Assembly (NCBI RefSeq): GCF_000420325.1 | Contig: NZ_ATUS01000001.1 | Location: 186,001 to 250,000 of the forward strand | Length of the DNA: 64,000 nucleotides | Direction of reading: 5' to 3' | From: Spongiibacter tropicus DSM 19543 | GTDB lineage: Bacteria; Pseudomonadota; Gammaproteobacteria; Pseudomonadales; Spongiibacteraceae | Part shown: piece after piece, positions 18,335 through 27,284 of the stretch | Numbering within the stretch: the stretch's first letter is position 1 | Layout: each line of letters starts with the position of its first letter | The notes under the pieces: model-generated | What the model was told of the DNA's origin: nothing | Database searches by the model: none | What the model saw: the letters and a program-made list of their open reading frames with translations, nothing else | Made by a program: the position numbers and the translations under genes

Positions 18335-20518
18335 TTTCACGAAAGGCAGTCGCTCAGTCGGTTTGCCGGTGATCGCCAACAGCGCATTCGCAACCGCCGG
18401 GCCCACCACCGGAGTCCCCGGCTCGCCACAACCTGTGGGATTGTTAGCCGAAGGCACAATATAGGTCTCGACGTGGGGCGCTTCGTTCATCCGCAGCACC
18501 CGGTAGTTGTGAAAGTTCTGATTCTGGACCAGGCCTTTGTCCATGTTGACCTCGCCGAACAGACTGTAGGATAGGCCATAGTTAACGCCTCCCTCCATCT
18601 GTGCGCGAATCTGGTCAGGCACCACAGCAATGCCACAATCCACCGCCACAACGACGCGTCGCACTACCGGCTCGCCATCGCGCAACTGAACCTCAACTAC
18701 GTTGGCAACGACGGATCCGAAACACTCGTGCACCGCCAAGCCTCGCGTCCACCCCTCATCCAGCGGTTTTCCCCAGCCAGACTTCTCTTCGACCAGTGCC
18801 AGCACACCCAGGTGTCGATCCTGTTTGCCCCGCTGATACAGCTCCCGGCGATAGGCCAGCGGATCGATACCGGCACGCTGCGCCAACTGGTCAATACTGT
18901 GCTCCATGGCCATCGCCGTATGAGTGGAACCCACCGAACGTAACCAGAGAATGGGCACTTTGGTATCCGGGGATAACAAGCGGGCATCCACATCGGCAAT
19001 CGCCGAGAAATAGGGTGAGTGCTGCACCCCTTCCACCGACGTGTGGTCAACGCGGCCTTTTACCGCAGCGGCCAAGGGCGAATTCGCCAGAATCGATGGC
19101 GTCACAATGCGATGCTGCCAGGCAGTCGGGTAACCCGCGTCATCGACAGCAACGCGCACCCGATGATGCGCAGGCGCGCGATAAAAGCCCGAGGCCATAT
19201 CATCTTCCCGGCTCCACACCAGCTTCACCGGCGTGAAATCGCCCAGCTTTTTGGCGATGTGCACCGCCATCAACTGGTAATCGGAATCGGCCACCGACCG
19301 GCGTCCAAAGCTGCCGCCACAGGGCAGCGTGACAATTTCCACATCCTCGGCCTTGCCGCCAATGACCTTGGCCACATTTTCCTGATCCATGGTTTGATTC
19401 TGGGCGCCGAACGTCAGCCGAGCACGCTTGCCCTGCACCTGTGCCACGCAGTTCATCGGCTCCATGGACGCGTGGGCAAGATAGGGCGAAACGAAGTGAA
19501 ATTCGGCACTGGCGTCTGACGTGCTCAGCGCCGCCGCCCGCTCGCCTTTTGATTCAAAGGCGCGCCAGGGGCCGGCGTCCGGGTTCTCCAGCAACGTCCG
19601 GTAGTCGTCCAGAATCTCATCACTGGAACGCATTTCGGCGTCACTGTCATCCCATTCGACCGTCAGGGCCTTTCGCCCCTTGAAGGCCGCGTGGGTGTTT
19701 TTCGCCACCACGGCAACCCCGCCGGGAATGGTAAATACCTGCAACACGCCACGCACTTTGCGGGCGGCGCTGTCATCGACACGTTTAACTGAGCCCCCAA
19801 AGCGGGGTGGCTGTGCTACCGCGGCGTAAACCATGCCCGGCAAGCGCACATCCTGAGTGAATGTCTCCTGCCCCGTGGACTTGTCACTGGCATCAAGCCG
19901 GTTCAGTTTATCGCTGCCCAGCAGGCGGAACTGATCCGGCGATTTCAGCGTCGGTTCCGCGGGGGGAGTCTGTGCAGCCGCCCCGGCAAGCAGTTCGCCA
20001 AAGCGCGCGGAGCGGCCGGATGCCGCATGGCGAACCCGCCCATTCTCAACATCGATACTGTCAGCGCTGACCGACCACTGCTTCGCGGCCGCCTGCACAA
20101 ACATGGCGCGCGCCGAGGCGCCCACCTTGCGCAACTGCAGCCAGGAATTGCTGATCGTGGTCGAACCGCCGGTAATTTGTTTTTTAATGCGCGTATGGCC
20201 GTATACCGTCGGATCTGACGGCGCCATTTCTACCCGGACTTGCGCCCAGTCGGCATCCAACTCTTCCGCCACCAATGCTGCCAAGCCGGTGTGCGCGCCC
20301 TGCCCCATTTCTGAATGCTTGGCGATGACGGTCACAAGACTGTCGGCATCAATGCGCAAAAAGGGGCCAAACGCCCCAAACCGTTCGGCATCAGCCTGAG
20401 GCGACGCCAAGCCTTGCAGCGGCAGGCTGCCAACCATCAAGGCACCGCCAGTGAGCGAGGCCGCGACCAGGAAACGTCGACGCGAGATCAGCAGCGCATT
20501 CTGCTCATTGATAGCCAT
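18329..20518 (-). CDS. Molybdopterin-binding subunit of an IorB-like aldehyde/aza-arene oxidoreductase (Tat-exported)
   Basis: A 729-residue xanthine-oxidase-family large subunit of the isoquinoline 1-oxidoreductase (IorB) type. A twin-arginine signal (SRRRFLVAASLTGGALMVGS) directs it to the periplasm. Mo-cofactor segments seen: GAQNQTMDQ, LPCGGSFGRR and the C-terminal GCGEPGTPVVGPAVANALL. It pairs with the 2Fe-2S subunit 15 bases upstream. No FAD subunit and no cytochrome subunit is encoded nearby. Likely oxidises an aldehyde or heteroaromatic C-H; in this block an aldehyde derived from the PQQ enzyme is a reasonable substrate (inference). GGGGAG precedes the ATG. Confidence 0.9.
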   Translation of the reverse strand: MAINEQNALLISRRRFLVAASLTGGALMVGSLPLQGLASPQADAERFGAFGPFLRIDADSLVTVIAKHSEMGQGAHTGLAALVAEELDADWAQVRVEMAPSDPTVYGHTRIKKQITGGSTTISNSWLQLRKVGASARAMFVQAAAKQWSVSADSIDVENGRVRHAASGRSARFGELLAGAAAQTPPAEPTLKSPDQFRLLGSDKLNRLDASDKSTGQETFTQDVRLPGMVYAAVAQPPRFGGSVKRVDDSAARKVRGVLQVFTIPGGVAVVAKNTHAAFKGRKALTVEWDDSDAEMRSSDEILDDYRTLLENPDAGPWRAFESKGERAAALSTSDASAEFHFVSPYLAHASMEPMNCVAQVQGKRARLTFGAQNQTMDQENVAKVIGGKAEDVEIVTLPCGGSFGRRSVADSDYQLMAVHIAKKLGDFTPVKLVWSREDDMASGFYRAPAHHRVRVAVDDAGYPTAWQHRIVTPSILANSPLAAAVKGRVDHTSVEGVQHSPYFSAIADVDARLLSPDTKVPILWLRSVGSTHTAMAMEHSIDQLAQRAGIDPLAYRRELYQRGKQDRHLGVLALVEEKSGWGKPLDEGWTRGLAVHECFGSVVANVVEVQLRDGEPVVRRVVVAVDCGIAVVPDQIRAQMEGGVNYGLSYSLFGEVNMDKGLVQNQNFHNYRVLRMNEAPHVETYIVPSANNPTGCGEPGTPVVGPAVANALLAITGKPTERLPFVKA

Positions 20519-20533
20519 AGCGTATTCTCCCCG

Positions 20534-20995
20534 TTATTTCTCGGCAGCAACCAGATCGGCAGCGTCGTGAATCGCTTCGCGAATGCGCTGATAGGTGCCA
20601 CAACGACAGACGTTACCGGACATCGCCGCGTCAATCTGCTCATCGCTTGGCTGTGGGGTTTTGTCCAGCAGGGCCTTGGCCGCCATGATCTGACCAGACT
20701 GACAATAGCCGCACTGCGGCACATTGCGGGCCACCCACGCCTTCTGCAGCGGATGCTCCCCACCCAAACCTTCTATCGTCGTGATTTCTGCACCGACCAT
20801 GGCCTGCGCAGGCATGACGCAGGCGCGGACCGGGTTGCCATTCATCAGCACCGTACAGGCCCCGCACTGGGCAATGCCGCAACCGAACTTGGTGCCCGTC
20901 AGCGCCAACTCGTCGCGCAACACCCACAAAAGCGGCGTATCGTCATCAATGTCGGCAGACAGGGTTTCACCATTGATCTTCAGCTCAATCTGCAT
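20534..20995 (-). CDS. 2Fe-2S subunit of the molybdenum hydroxylase (IorA-like)
   Basis: A 153-residue protein with two [2Fe-2S] clusters: the plant-ferredoxin-type set [14 protein letters not shown], and the C-terminal set CGYCQSGQ plus CRCGTYQRI. It carries no Tat signal of its own, so it would be exported folded with the large subunit. Starts 51 bases after the SnoaL-like gene stop. Confidence 0.95.
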   Translation of the reverse strand: MQIELKINGETLSADIDDDTPLLWVLRDELALTGTKFGCGIAQCGACTVLMNGNPVRACVMPAQAMVGAEITTIEGLGGEHPLQKAWVARNVPQCGYCQSGQIMAAKALLDKTPQPSDEQIDAAMSGNVCRCGTYQRIREAIHDAADLVAAEK

Positions 20996-21046
20996 AACGG
21001 CCTCGCCTTATCGTTGCGTGATCGGTACAGGGCATAACTCACGCAT

Positions 21047-21709
21047 TTACTTGTTCAATGTTGTCAGCATCTCATACAGTGGATCATTGGGCTTGCGCGC
21101 ACTCAACTGGTCTGCGGGTGCGTCGGCCAGCCCCTGATCCGCCCGGGGGACCACGCGCTCAAAGTCGTGCAGGCCTCGTCGGAAGGCAATCTTCCACTCA
21201 CCGTTGCGACGCTCGAAACGATCCAGATAGCGGCCCTTCAGGAAGTAATCTTCCTCGTCGCTACCCGCTTTGTTCATTCGACGGTGATGGGCAAAAAACA
21301 GGCACTCTGCAATCGCTTTATCACCGTCGATCTCGATCAAGGGGTTGGTAATCAAATGTGTGGTGCTTTTCACCTTGGCGCGGATCGCCTTCATCCCCGC
21401 CGTAATAAAGTCATGAGACTTGCCCTTGAAACCGCCGTGCTGGTGATCGGAATCCGCAAAGAAGCAGCCGCGCAGCGCTTCTTCATCCAGGCGGTCCCAG
21501 CCACGTGCATACAGATAGAGCACATCGGTAATCTGCTGGCGCGCTTCTGTTTCGCGCTGGTGCGCCAGCAGGCTGTTCAGCACACTGTGCTCGGGGGCGC
21601 TCTCCGCTTTTGGCGGCTGTGATCCCGCTCGACTGGACAGCGCGAACAGCCCCAGTGGCAGGGCTAATAAGGCTTTTGTCATCAGCTGACGACGTTTGTT
21701 CTCAATCAT
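21047..21709 (-). CDS. Exported SnoaL/NTF2-like protein
   Basis: A 220-residue protein. Residues 1-34 form a signal peptide with a twin arginine (KRRQLMTKALLALPLGLFAL), then an NTF2-like alpha+beta barrel (YLYARGWDRLDEEALRGCFFADSDHQHGGF; FLKGRYLDRFERRNGEWKI). The NTF2 fold is used by SnoaL-type cyclases and dehydratases and by dioxygenase beta subunits. Start ATG 21709 follows GGGAGAAG; reading from 21727 is possible but lacks a good site. Being exported next to a periplasmic Mo hydroxylase, it may act on the same substrate (inference). Confidence 0.78.
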   Translation of the reverse strand: MIENKRRQLMTKALLALPLGLFALSSRAGSQPPKAESAPEHSVLNSLLAHQRETEARQQITDVLYLYARGWDRLDEEALRGCFFADSDHQHGGFKGKSHDFITAGMKAIRAKVKSTTHLITNPLIEIDGDKAIAECLFFAHHRRMNKAGSDEEDYFLKGRYLDRFERRNGEWKIAFRRGLHDFERVVPRADQGLADAPADQLSARKPNDPLYEMLTTLNK

Positions 21710-21764
21710 TATTCTTCTCCCGCCCATCTAAGGGCTAACAAGGGGACTAATGCCAGCGCAAGGT

Positions 21765-22892
21765 TTACAGAGAACCAGCAGATTTCAAAGCATCGATGTC
21801 TTCAGCAGAAACGCCCCAGTCACTCAATGCGCTCTCATTGTGCTCACCGCGCCGCGGCGGTGGCCCCTGAATGGCGCCGGGCGTTGCGGAAAAACGCGGT
21901 GCCGGTGCCGGTTGAACCACCCCGTCGATGTCCACGAAGGTTTCGCGGGCCACGTTGTGCGGATGCTTCGGCGCCTCCTCCAGACTTGCCACGGGTGCAA
22001 AACAGGCATCGGTCGCATCCAGAATCTCGCACCACTCGGCGCAGCTCTTCTGCGCGATCACCGCCGCCAGCTTTTCCTTCAACTCTGGCCAATCCTCGCG
22101 GGACATCTGCTTCTGGAATTGCGGATCGTCGATGCCGGTTTTCTCCAGCATGAGCGCATAGAACTGCGGCTCAATGGGGCCGAGAGAAATCCATTTGCCA
22201 TCCGCGCACTGGTACACATCATAGAACGGCGCCGCGCCATCCAGTACATTGGCTTCCCGCTCATCCTTCCAGCGACCAGAGCTTTTGAAACCGTAGAACA
22301 TCGACATCAACGACGCCGCACCATCACTCACTGCGCAATCAATCACCTGACCTTCACCGGTTTCGCGGGCGTGCAGCACACCGGCCAGAATACCCAGCGC
22401 CAGATACAGCGAACCACCACCAAAGTCACCGACCACATTCAGAGGGGGAACCGGCTTGTCGCGCCCGCCCATAGCATGCAGCGCACCACTGATGGCGATG
22501 TAGTTAATATCGTGTCCAGCGGCCATCGCATAGGGGCCTGTTTGCCCCCAACCGGTCATGCGGCCGTATACCAGGCGGGGATTACGCGCCAATGCAACGT
22601 CGGGCCCAAGGCCAATACGCTCCATCACACCGGGACGAAAACCCTCGAAAACCACATCGGCGGTAGCCATCAACGACAGGCACAATTCCACCGACTTGGG
22701 ATTTTTCAGATCGAGCGCCACTGAGCGACGTCCTCGAAACGTCACGTCGTCAGAGCCGCCAGGAGCGCCACCCTTGCGGTCGATGCGAATGACATCAGCG
22801 CCGAGATCGGACAATAGCATGCCGCAAAACGGGCCGGGGCCAATCCCCGCAAACTCGATGATTTTCAATCCCTTAAGCGGACCTTGTGACAT
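21765..22892 (-). CDS. Alpha-methylacyl-CoA racemase (AMACR/MCR-like)
   Basis: A 375-residue CaiB-superfamily protein of the racemase branch: [43 protein letters not shown], and the catalytic pair His127 (AGHDINYIA) and Asp156 (GDFGGG), which correspond to His126/Asp156 of mycobacterial MCR. It interconverts 2R- and 2S-methylacyl-CoA so that stereospecific acyl-CoA dehydrogenases can act. This is direct evidence that the pathway handles alpha-methyl-branched acyl-CoA. Confidence 0.9.
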   Translation of the reverse strand: MSQGPLKGLKIIEFAGIGPGPFCGMLLSDLGADVIRIDRKGGAPGGSDDVTFRGRRSVALDLKNPKSVELCLSLMATADVVFEGFRPGVMERIGLGPDVALARNPRLVYGRMTGWGQTGPYAMAAGHDINYIAISGALHAMGGRDKPVPPLNVVGDFGGGSLYLALGILAGVLHARETGEGQVIDCAVSDGAASLMSMFYGFKSSGRWKDEREANVLDGAAPFYDVYQCADGKWISLGPIEPQFYALMLEKTGIDDPQFQKQMSREDWPELKEKLAAVIAQKSCAEWCEILDATDACFAPVASLEEAPKHPHNVARETFVDIDGVVQPAPAPRFSATPGAIQGPPPRRGEHNESALSDWGVSAEDIDALKSAGSL

Positions 22893-22924
22893 AACACTTA
22901 AACCTTAAATTGCGTCGCTGATAA

Positions 22925-22958
22925 GCAGCCCTGCCCGCCTGAGAACAGGCAGGGCTGC
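22925..22958. other. Intergenic hairpin between enoyl-CoA hydratase and AMACR genes
   Basis: Perfect 11-bp GC-rich stem GCAGCCCTGCC / GGCAGGGCTGC with a 12-base loop and no T tract on the minus strand. Likely an mRNA-processing or stability element, or a partial attenuator, inside the operon. Confidence 0.5.
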
Positions 22959-22967
22959 AGTCATGTT

Positions 22968-23864
22968 TTATTTCTTTTCTTTGGGACGGTTGGCGTCTGC
23001 CATCGCTTTGGCATCCAGGCCGTTTACCAGATTGCCGCTGAGCAGCTGATTGTGGGCGTGGGCCAGGTGATGCATGTGGAAAACACCATCCATCGACGTG
23101 CGCTTGCCACGCAGGTCTTCCACAAAATTAATCGCCTGCTTGGTCAATGCCAGACCAAAGCGCGAACGTTCAGCCAACTCATCAGCCATTTCCACGACAT
23201 TGGCTTTCAGCTCATCGCGAGGAACTACCGCGTTAACCATGCCATACATATAGGCACGATCCGCAGGCATGCGGCGACCCAGCATCAGGAACTCGCGGGC
23301 AATGCGCGGCGGCAGCTCAAAGGCGTGGGCAAAATACTCCACGCCCGGCACACCCATACGCACCACCGGGTCCTGAAAGAACGCGTCTTCCGACGCCACG
23401 ATCAGGTCACAGGCCCAGGCCAGCATCAGACCACCCGCGACACAGGCGCCCTGCACCATGGCGATGGTGGGCTTGGGAATTTCCTGCCAGCGACGACAGA
23501 AACCGAGGTAGGCATCCTGCTCCAGTACGTACTGCAGCTCGGCACCGGGCTTGTCGACGTGGTCGTACCACAGTGTCTTGCGCTCACGCGGCATCATGCG
23601 GTCGCGGTCTGGCGTACCAATATCGTGACCCGCAGAGAAGTGCTTGCCTTCGCCGCCCAGCACAATCACCTTCACTTCCTCGTCTTCCACTGCCCGCTTG
23701 AAGCAGTCATCCAACTGATTCAGCAAGCGGTAGTTCTGGGCATTGCTGTATTCGGGCCGGTTCAACATGATCCAGGCCGTCGTCCCCTTCACTTCGTAGC
23801 TGACGAATTCCGGCGTGGTGTCCGCGCCTGCCGTGTTTTCCGTATTCTGATCTGTGGTCGCCAT
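22968..23864 (-). CDS. Enoyl-CoA hydratase/isomerase family protein
   Basis: A 298-residue crotonase-fold protein. Oxyanion-hole motifs: HFSAGHDIG and GACVAGGLMLAWACDLI. A roughly 30-residue insert follows the first motif (DRDRMMPRERKTLWYDHVDKP), seen in a degradative subgroup of actinobacterial-type hydratases. Second gene of the 24684-to-18329 operon, after the SDR. Substrate unknown, probably a branched enoyl-CoA. Confidence 0.88.
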   Translation of the reverse strand: MATTDQNTENTAGADTTPEFVSYEVKGTTAWIMLNRPEYSNAQNYRLLNQLDDCFKRAVEDEEVKVIVLGGEGKHFSAGHDIGTPDRDRMMPRERKTLWYDHVDKPGAELQYVLEQDAYLGFCRRWQEIPKPTIAMVQGACVAGGLMLAWACDLIVASEDAFFQDPVVRMGVPGVEYFAHAFELPPRIAREFLMLGRRMPADRAYMYGMVNAVVPRDELKANVVEMADELAERSRFGLALTKQAINFVEDLRGKRTSMDGVFHMHHLAHAHNQLLSGNLVNGLDAKAMADANRPKEKK

Positions 23865-23901
23865 ATCGATAACCTATCTGTAATGAGTAAAACCGCCGCG
23901 A

Positions 23902-24684
23902 TCAGCGCGGCGCCATGCGAATTGCGCCGTCCAAACGTACGTCTTCGCCATTGAAGTAGCTGTTGGTCACCATGCAGACAGCGAGCTGCGCGAATTCCTG
24001 CGGCGCGCCAAAGCGCTTGGGAAACGGCACGCCCTGCGCCAGGCTTTCTTTGACATTGTCTGGCGCACGACTCATCAGCGGCGTATCGAAAATGCCGGGC
24101 AGTATGGTGTTAACGCGAATACCGTCGTTCATCAGGTCGCGAGCGACCGGCAGCGTCAAACTGACCACGCCACCTTTAGACGCGGCATACGCCGCCTGAC
24201 CGATCTGGCCGTCTTCAGCCGCCGCACTGGAGGTATTGATGATCACGCCGCGCTCGCCATCTTCCATCGGCTCCAGATCGAGCATGCCCTGTGCAGCATT
24301 GGCGATACAGCGGAAGGTGCCCACCAGGTTGATCTGGATAATGCTGTTGAACAGATCCATCGGGAATCGCTTGGTTTCACCGGTGTTGCGATCGCGGCTC
24401 GCGGTTTTCACGGATTTACCGGTACCCGCACAGTTAACCAGAATGCGCTCCTGACCGTGGGCCGCGCGCGCTTTCTCAAACCCTGCAACGACATCGTCAT
24501 CAGAGGTGACATTCACCTGACAGAACACTCCGCCAATTTCGGCAGCGACCTGTTCGCCGCGCTCGGCATTCATATCGAACAGCGCGACCTTCACGCCCTC
24601 CGCACTCAATGCGCGGGCCACTGCCTCACCCAACCCTGAGGCACCACCTGTGACCACTGCAGCCACTGAACTATCAAGCTTCAT
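23902..24684 (-). CDS. SDR dehydrogenase, 3-hydroxy-2-methylacyl-CoA dehydrogenase (HSD10)-like
   Basis: A 260-residue classical SDR: cofactor motif TGGASGLG (12-19), NAG-like VNCAGTGK, catalytic Ser152, Tyr166 and Lys170 (AAYAASKGG). The pattern INLVGTFRCI...TLPVARDLMNDGIRVNTILPGIFDTPL is that of the HSD17B10 / 3-hydroxy-2-methylbutyryl-CoA dehydrogenase group. Start ATG 24684 follows GGGGAGAG; upstream codons to 24783 have no homology. First gene of the operon. Confidence 0.88.
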   Translation of the reverse strand: MKLDSSVAAVVTGGASGLGEAVARALSAEGVKVALFDMNAERGEQVAAEIGGVFCQVNVTSDDDVVAGFEKARAAHGQERILVNCAGTGKSVKTASRDRNTGETKRFPMDLFNSIIQINLVGTFRCIANAAQGMLDLEPMEDGERGVIINTSSAAAEDGQIGQAAYAASKGGVVSLTLPVARDLMNDGIRVNTILPGIFDTPLMSRAPDNVKESLAQGVPFPKRFGAPQEFAQLAVCMVTNSYFNGEDVRLDGAIRMAPR

Positions 24685-24826
24685 ATCTCTCCCCTCGCAA
24701 CGCGATGTTTCTCTTACCACCGGCAACGCTGCGCAATGTAATAAACAGATCTTTTTCAGACGCCCACCAGAGCCCCTGAACAACAGGAGCTATTTTTATC
24801 TCAAAAGCCCTCGCTATTGCAATACG

Positions 24827-24850
24827 AATTTTACATATAAGTGCAAATTT
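24827..24850. promoter_or_regulatory. Candidate block-wide operator, site 5
   Basis: AATTTTACAT at the left and AAGTGCAAATTT at the right, preceded by ACG as in sites 1, 2 and 4. It is midway between two divergent operons, upstream of a TTGACG/TAATTT promoter. Confidence 0.6.
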
Positions 24851-24854
24851 GTTC

Positions 24855-24884
24855 TTGACGTCAGATTGCTGCTTTTGCTAATTT
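24855..24884 (+). promoter_or_regulatory. Promoter for the 24956-32876 operon
   Basis: TTGACG (24855-24860), then TAATTT (24879-24884) with an extended-10 TG two bases upstream; spacer 18 bp. An alternative -10 is shifted by one base. Confidence 0.45.
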
Positions 24885-24955
24885 CATCCAAGCGCTTTAA
24901 TCCGGGCAGCGCCCTGCATGTCGCAAAGCGCGCCCCACTACTAAAGATAAAGAGT

Positions 24956-26110
24956 ATGGATAACGAGACCTTTGAATTGCTGCGCACCACCGTGCGCCGG
25001 TTTGTGGATAACACCCTGATTCCCGCTGAAAACCGACTGGAAGAAGAAAACGATATTCCCGAGGAAATCATTCAGGCCATGCGTGAGCTGGGGCTGTTTG
25101 GCCTCTCTATTCCGGAAGAATACGGCGGCATCGGCCTGACCATGTCTGAAGAAGCGCAGATTATTCGCGAACTCACTCGCGCATCGATCGTTTTCCGCTC
25201 ATTGATTGGCACCACCGTCGGCATTGGCTCGCAAGGCATCATGATGGATGGCAGTGAAGAGCAGAAACGCGAGTGGCTGCCCAGACTGGCAACCGGCGAA
25301 GCCATCTCCAGCTTTGCGCTTACCGAGCCTGAAGCCGGCTCTGACGCCGCGTCACTGAAAACGGTCGCCGTTAAAGATGGCGACGTCTACCGTATCAGCG
25401 GCACCAAGCGCTTTATCACTAATGCTCAGCGCGCAGCGGTCTTCACCGTGATGGCCCGCACTGAAAAAGATGTGCCCGGCGCGGGTGGCATTTCCGCCTT
25501 TGTTGTCCCCGCGAATACGCCCGGCATCAGCTTTGGCAAGGTCGACAAGAAGATGGGGCAACACGGCTCCAAAACCTGTGACGTGATCTTCGATAACTGC
25601 GAAGTGCCCGCCTCGGCCATTATCGGCGGTGTCCCCGGACAGGGTTTCAAAACCGCGATGAAAGTGTTGGACCGCGGCCGTATTCATATCGCCGCCGTCG
25701 CCCTGGGCATGTGCGATCGCCTGATCCACGAAAGTCTGAGCTACGCCACCGAGCGCAAGCAGTTCGGCCAGCCCATCGCGCAATTCCAGCTGATTCAGGC
25801 CATGCTGGCCGACAGTCAGACCGAGCGTCTTGCTATCGAATCCATGTTGACCTCCGTGGCGGCCCGATTCGATGCCCGCGAGAAAGTCAGCATGGACGCC
25901 TCCTGCCTCAAATACTTTGCCACCGAGGCGGTCGGCCGCGTTGCTGATCGCGCGGTACAGATTCTCGGCGGGTCCGGTTATATGGCGGAATACAAGGTGG
26001 AGCGCTTCTACCGGGATGTGCGCCTGCTGCGCATTTACGAAGGCACCTCGCAGATTCAACAGATGATCATTGCCAAAACCATGATCCGCAATGCCGCTGA
26101 TCAGGCCTAA
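24956..26110 (+). CDS. Acyl-CoA dehydrogenase, short/branched-chain type
   Basis: A 384-residue canonical acyl-CoA dehydrogenase: LTEPEAGSDAASL, TKRFITNAQRA, RKQFGQPIAQFQ and the catalytic glutamate in IYEGTSQIQQ. The frame is open from 24650, but the homologous sequence begins at ATG 24956 (DNETFELLRTTVRRF), downstream of the promoter. First gene of the seven-gene operon with the retro-aldolase, two CoA-transferases, ferredoxin and P450. Confidence 0.93.
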   Translation: MDNETFELLRTTVRRFVDNTLIPAENRLEEENDIPEEIIQAMRELGLFGLSIPEEYGGIGLTMSEEAQIIRELTRASIVFRSLIGTTVGIGSQGIMMDGSEEQKREWLPRLATGEAISSFALTEPEAGSDAASLKTVAVKDGDVYRISGTKRFITNAQRAAVFTVMARTEKDVPGAGGISAFVVPANTPGISFGKVDKKMGQHGSKTCDVIFDNCEVPASAIIGGVPGQGFKTAMKVLDRGRIHIAAVALGMCDRLIHESLSYATERKQFGQPIAQFQLIQAMLADSQTERLAIESMLTSVAARFDAREKVSMDASCLKYFATEAVGRVADRAVQILGGSGYMAEYKVERFYRDVRLLRIYEGTSQIQQMIIAKTMIRNAADQA

Positions 26111-26137
26111 CTGGCACGGATTTCAGGAGTAACGAGT

Positions 26138-27283
26138 ATGAAAGGCTCACAGGTCGCTATTGTCGGCGTAGGCGAAACGCCCTACGTTCGCGCCAGCGAG
26201 GCCACCCCCATAGAAATGCTGGCGGCAGCCTCCCGTCAGGCCATTGCCGATGCCGGACTCAAGATATCGGATATCGACGGTGTGATTGGCAATCGCATGA
26301 ACCACTCCACCGACGACCTTTGCTTTAATCTGGGCGTTACGCAGCACGTGTTCACCGCCACTACCGATGTCGCTGGTGGCACGGCCACCACCGGCTCCGC
26401 GGTCATGCTGGCACAGCTTGCGGTTGAGGCCGGACTGGCCAACTACGTACTCGTCCCTTACGGGATTTCCTGCTCCGCGCCCGGCGGCCCCTATATGTTC
26501 CACGGTCGCGAACCCTTGAAAGCCGACCTGGAAATGCCATTGGGCTACTACGGTCAGCCCTCCTACTTCGCCGCGATGGCCAATCGCTATCGCCACGAGT
26601 TTGGCCTGACCGAAGAAGAGCTTGCCTCGGTGGCGCTGACCTTCCGTCGCTGGGCCACCATGAACCCCAACGCACAGAAACAGTCACCGATGGATTTTGA
26701 GGGCTATCAGAAAAGCCCGATGATTTCCTCGCCCCTGCGCGCCGCTGACTGCTGCCTGATGACTGACGGTGCCGGCGCCTACATCGTTACCAGCACCGAG
26801 CGTGCCCGCGACCTGAAGCAGCCTCCCATTAATGTTGCTGCGGTCGCCATGCACAGTAATCCCTGGCCACAGTCCATGGTGCTGACCCAGAACCCCGACC
26901 TGCTGGAACTGCCCGGTCGCGGCTCGGCGGCCAAAGCCTATGCCATGGCCGGAATGAGCGCCAAGGATCTCGATCTGGCGCAGGTTTATGACTGCTTCGC
27001 CATTTCCGCCATTCTGCAAACCGAGATGCTGGGCATCTGCGAGCGTGGCGAAGGCGCCAAATTCTTCCATGCGGGACATGCCATGCCCGGCGGTAAGTTG
27101 CCGATCAACACCAGCGGCGGGCATATGTCCGGCGGCTATGTGCCCGGCATCAACCTGCTGATTGAAGCGGTTCGTCAACTCCGCCATGAACGCGGTGAGG
27201 CCCAGGTGCCGGACGCCAAGGTATGCGCCGTCGCCGGTCTGGGCGGCAACTCCCACTCCACCACTATTCTGACGAGGGCTTAA
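26138..27283 (+). CDS. Thiolase-fold retro-aldolase, Ltp2/SCP-x-like
   Basis: A 381-residue thiolase-superfamily protein. The thiolase nucleophile loop reads GGTATTGSA (80-88) with no cysteine, so it cannot act as a normal thiolase. Tyr284 (QVYDCF) and Tyr334 (SGGYVPG), exactly 50 residues apart, match the catalytic tyrosines of the steroid side-chain aldolase Ltp2 (Tyr294/Tyr344 as I recall). The next gene encodes a DUF35 protein, the known obligate partner of Ltp2. Likely cleaves a tertiary beta-hydroxyacyl-CoA to a ketone plus acetyl- or propionyl-CoA. GGAG precedes the ATG. Confidence 0.82.
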   Translation: MKGSQVAIVGVGETPYVRASEATPIEMLAAASRQAIADAGLKISDIDGVIGNRMNHSTDDLCFNLGVTQHVFTATTDVAGGTATTGSAVMLAQLAVEAGLANYVLVPYGISCSAPGGPYMFHGREPLKADLEMPLGYYGQPSYFAAMANRYRHEFGLTEEELASVALTFRRWATMNPNAQKQSPMDFEGYQKSPMISSPLRAADCCLMTDGAGAYIVTSTERARDLKQPPINVAAVAMHSNPWPQSMVLTQNPDLLELPGRGSAAKAYAMAGMSAKDLDLAQVYDCFAISAILQTEMLGICERGEGAKFFHAGHAMPGGKLPINTSGGHMSGGYVPGINLLIEAVRQLRHERGEAQVPDAKVCAVAGLGGNSHSTTILTRA

Positions 27284-27284
27284 C

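Noticed and set aside
18329-20995. Xanthine or CO dehydrogenase
   Set aside because: The FAD-binding subunit is missing and the large subunit has a Tat signal; both fit the IorAB type instead.
21750-22724. 324-residue plus-strand ORF opposite the AMACR gene
   Set aside because: Mirror of a protein whose catalytic His and Asp are visible; Arg/His-rich shadow composition.
23052-23954. 300-residue plus-strand ORF opposite the enoyl-CoA hydratase
   Set aside because: Shadow ORF; the minus strand carries both oxyanion-hole motifs.
26138-27283. Ordinary 3-ketoacyl-CoA thiolase
   Set aside because: The nucleophilic cysteine is absent and a DUF35 gene follows; the aldolase assignment fits better.
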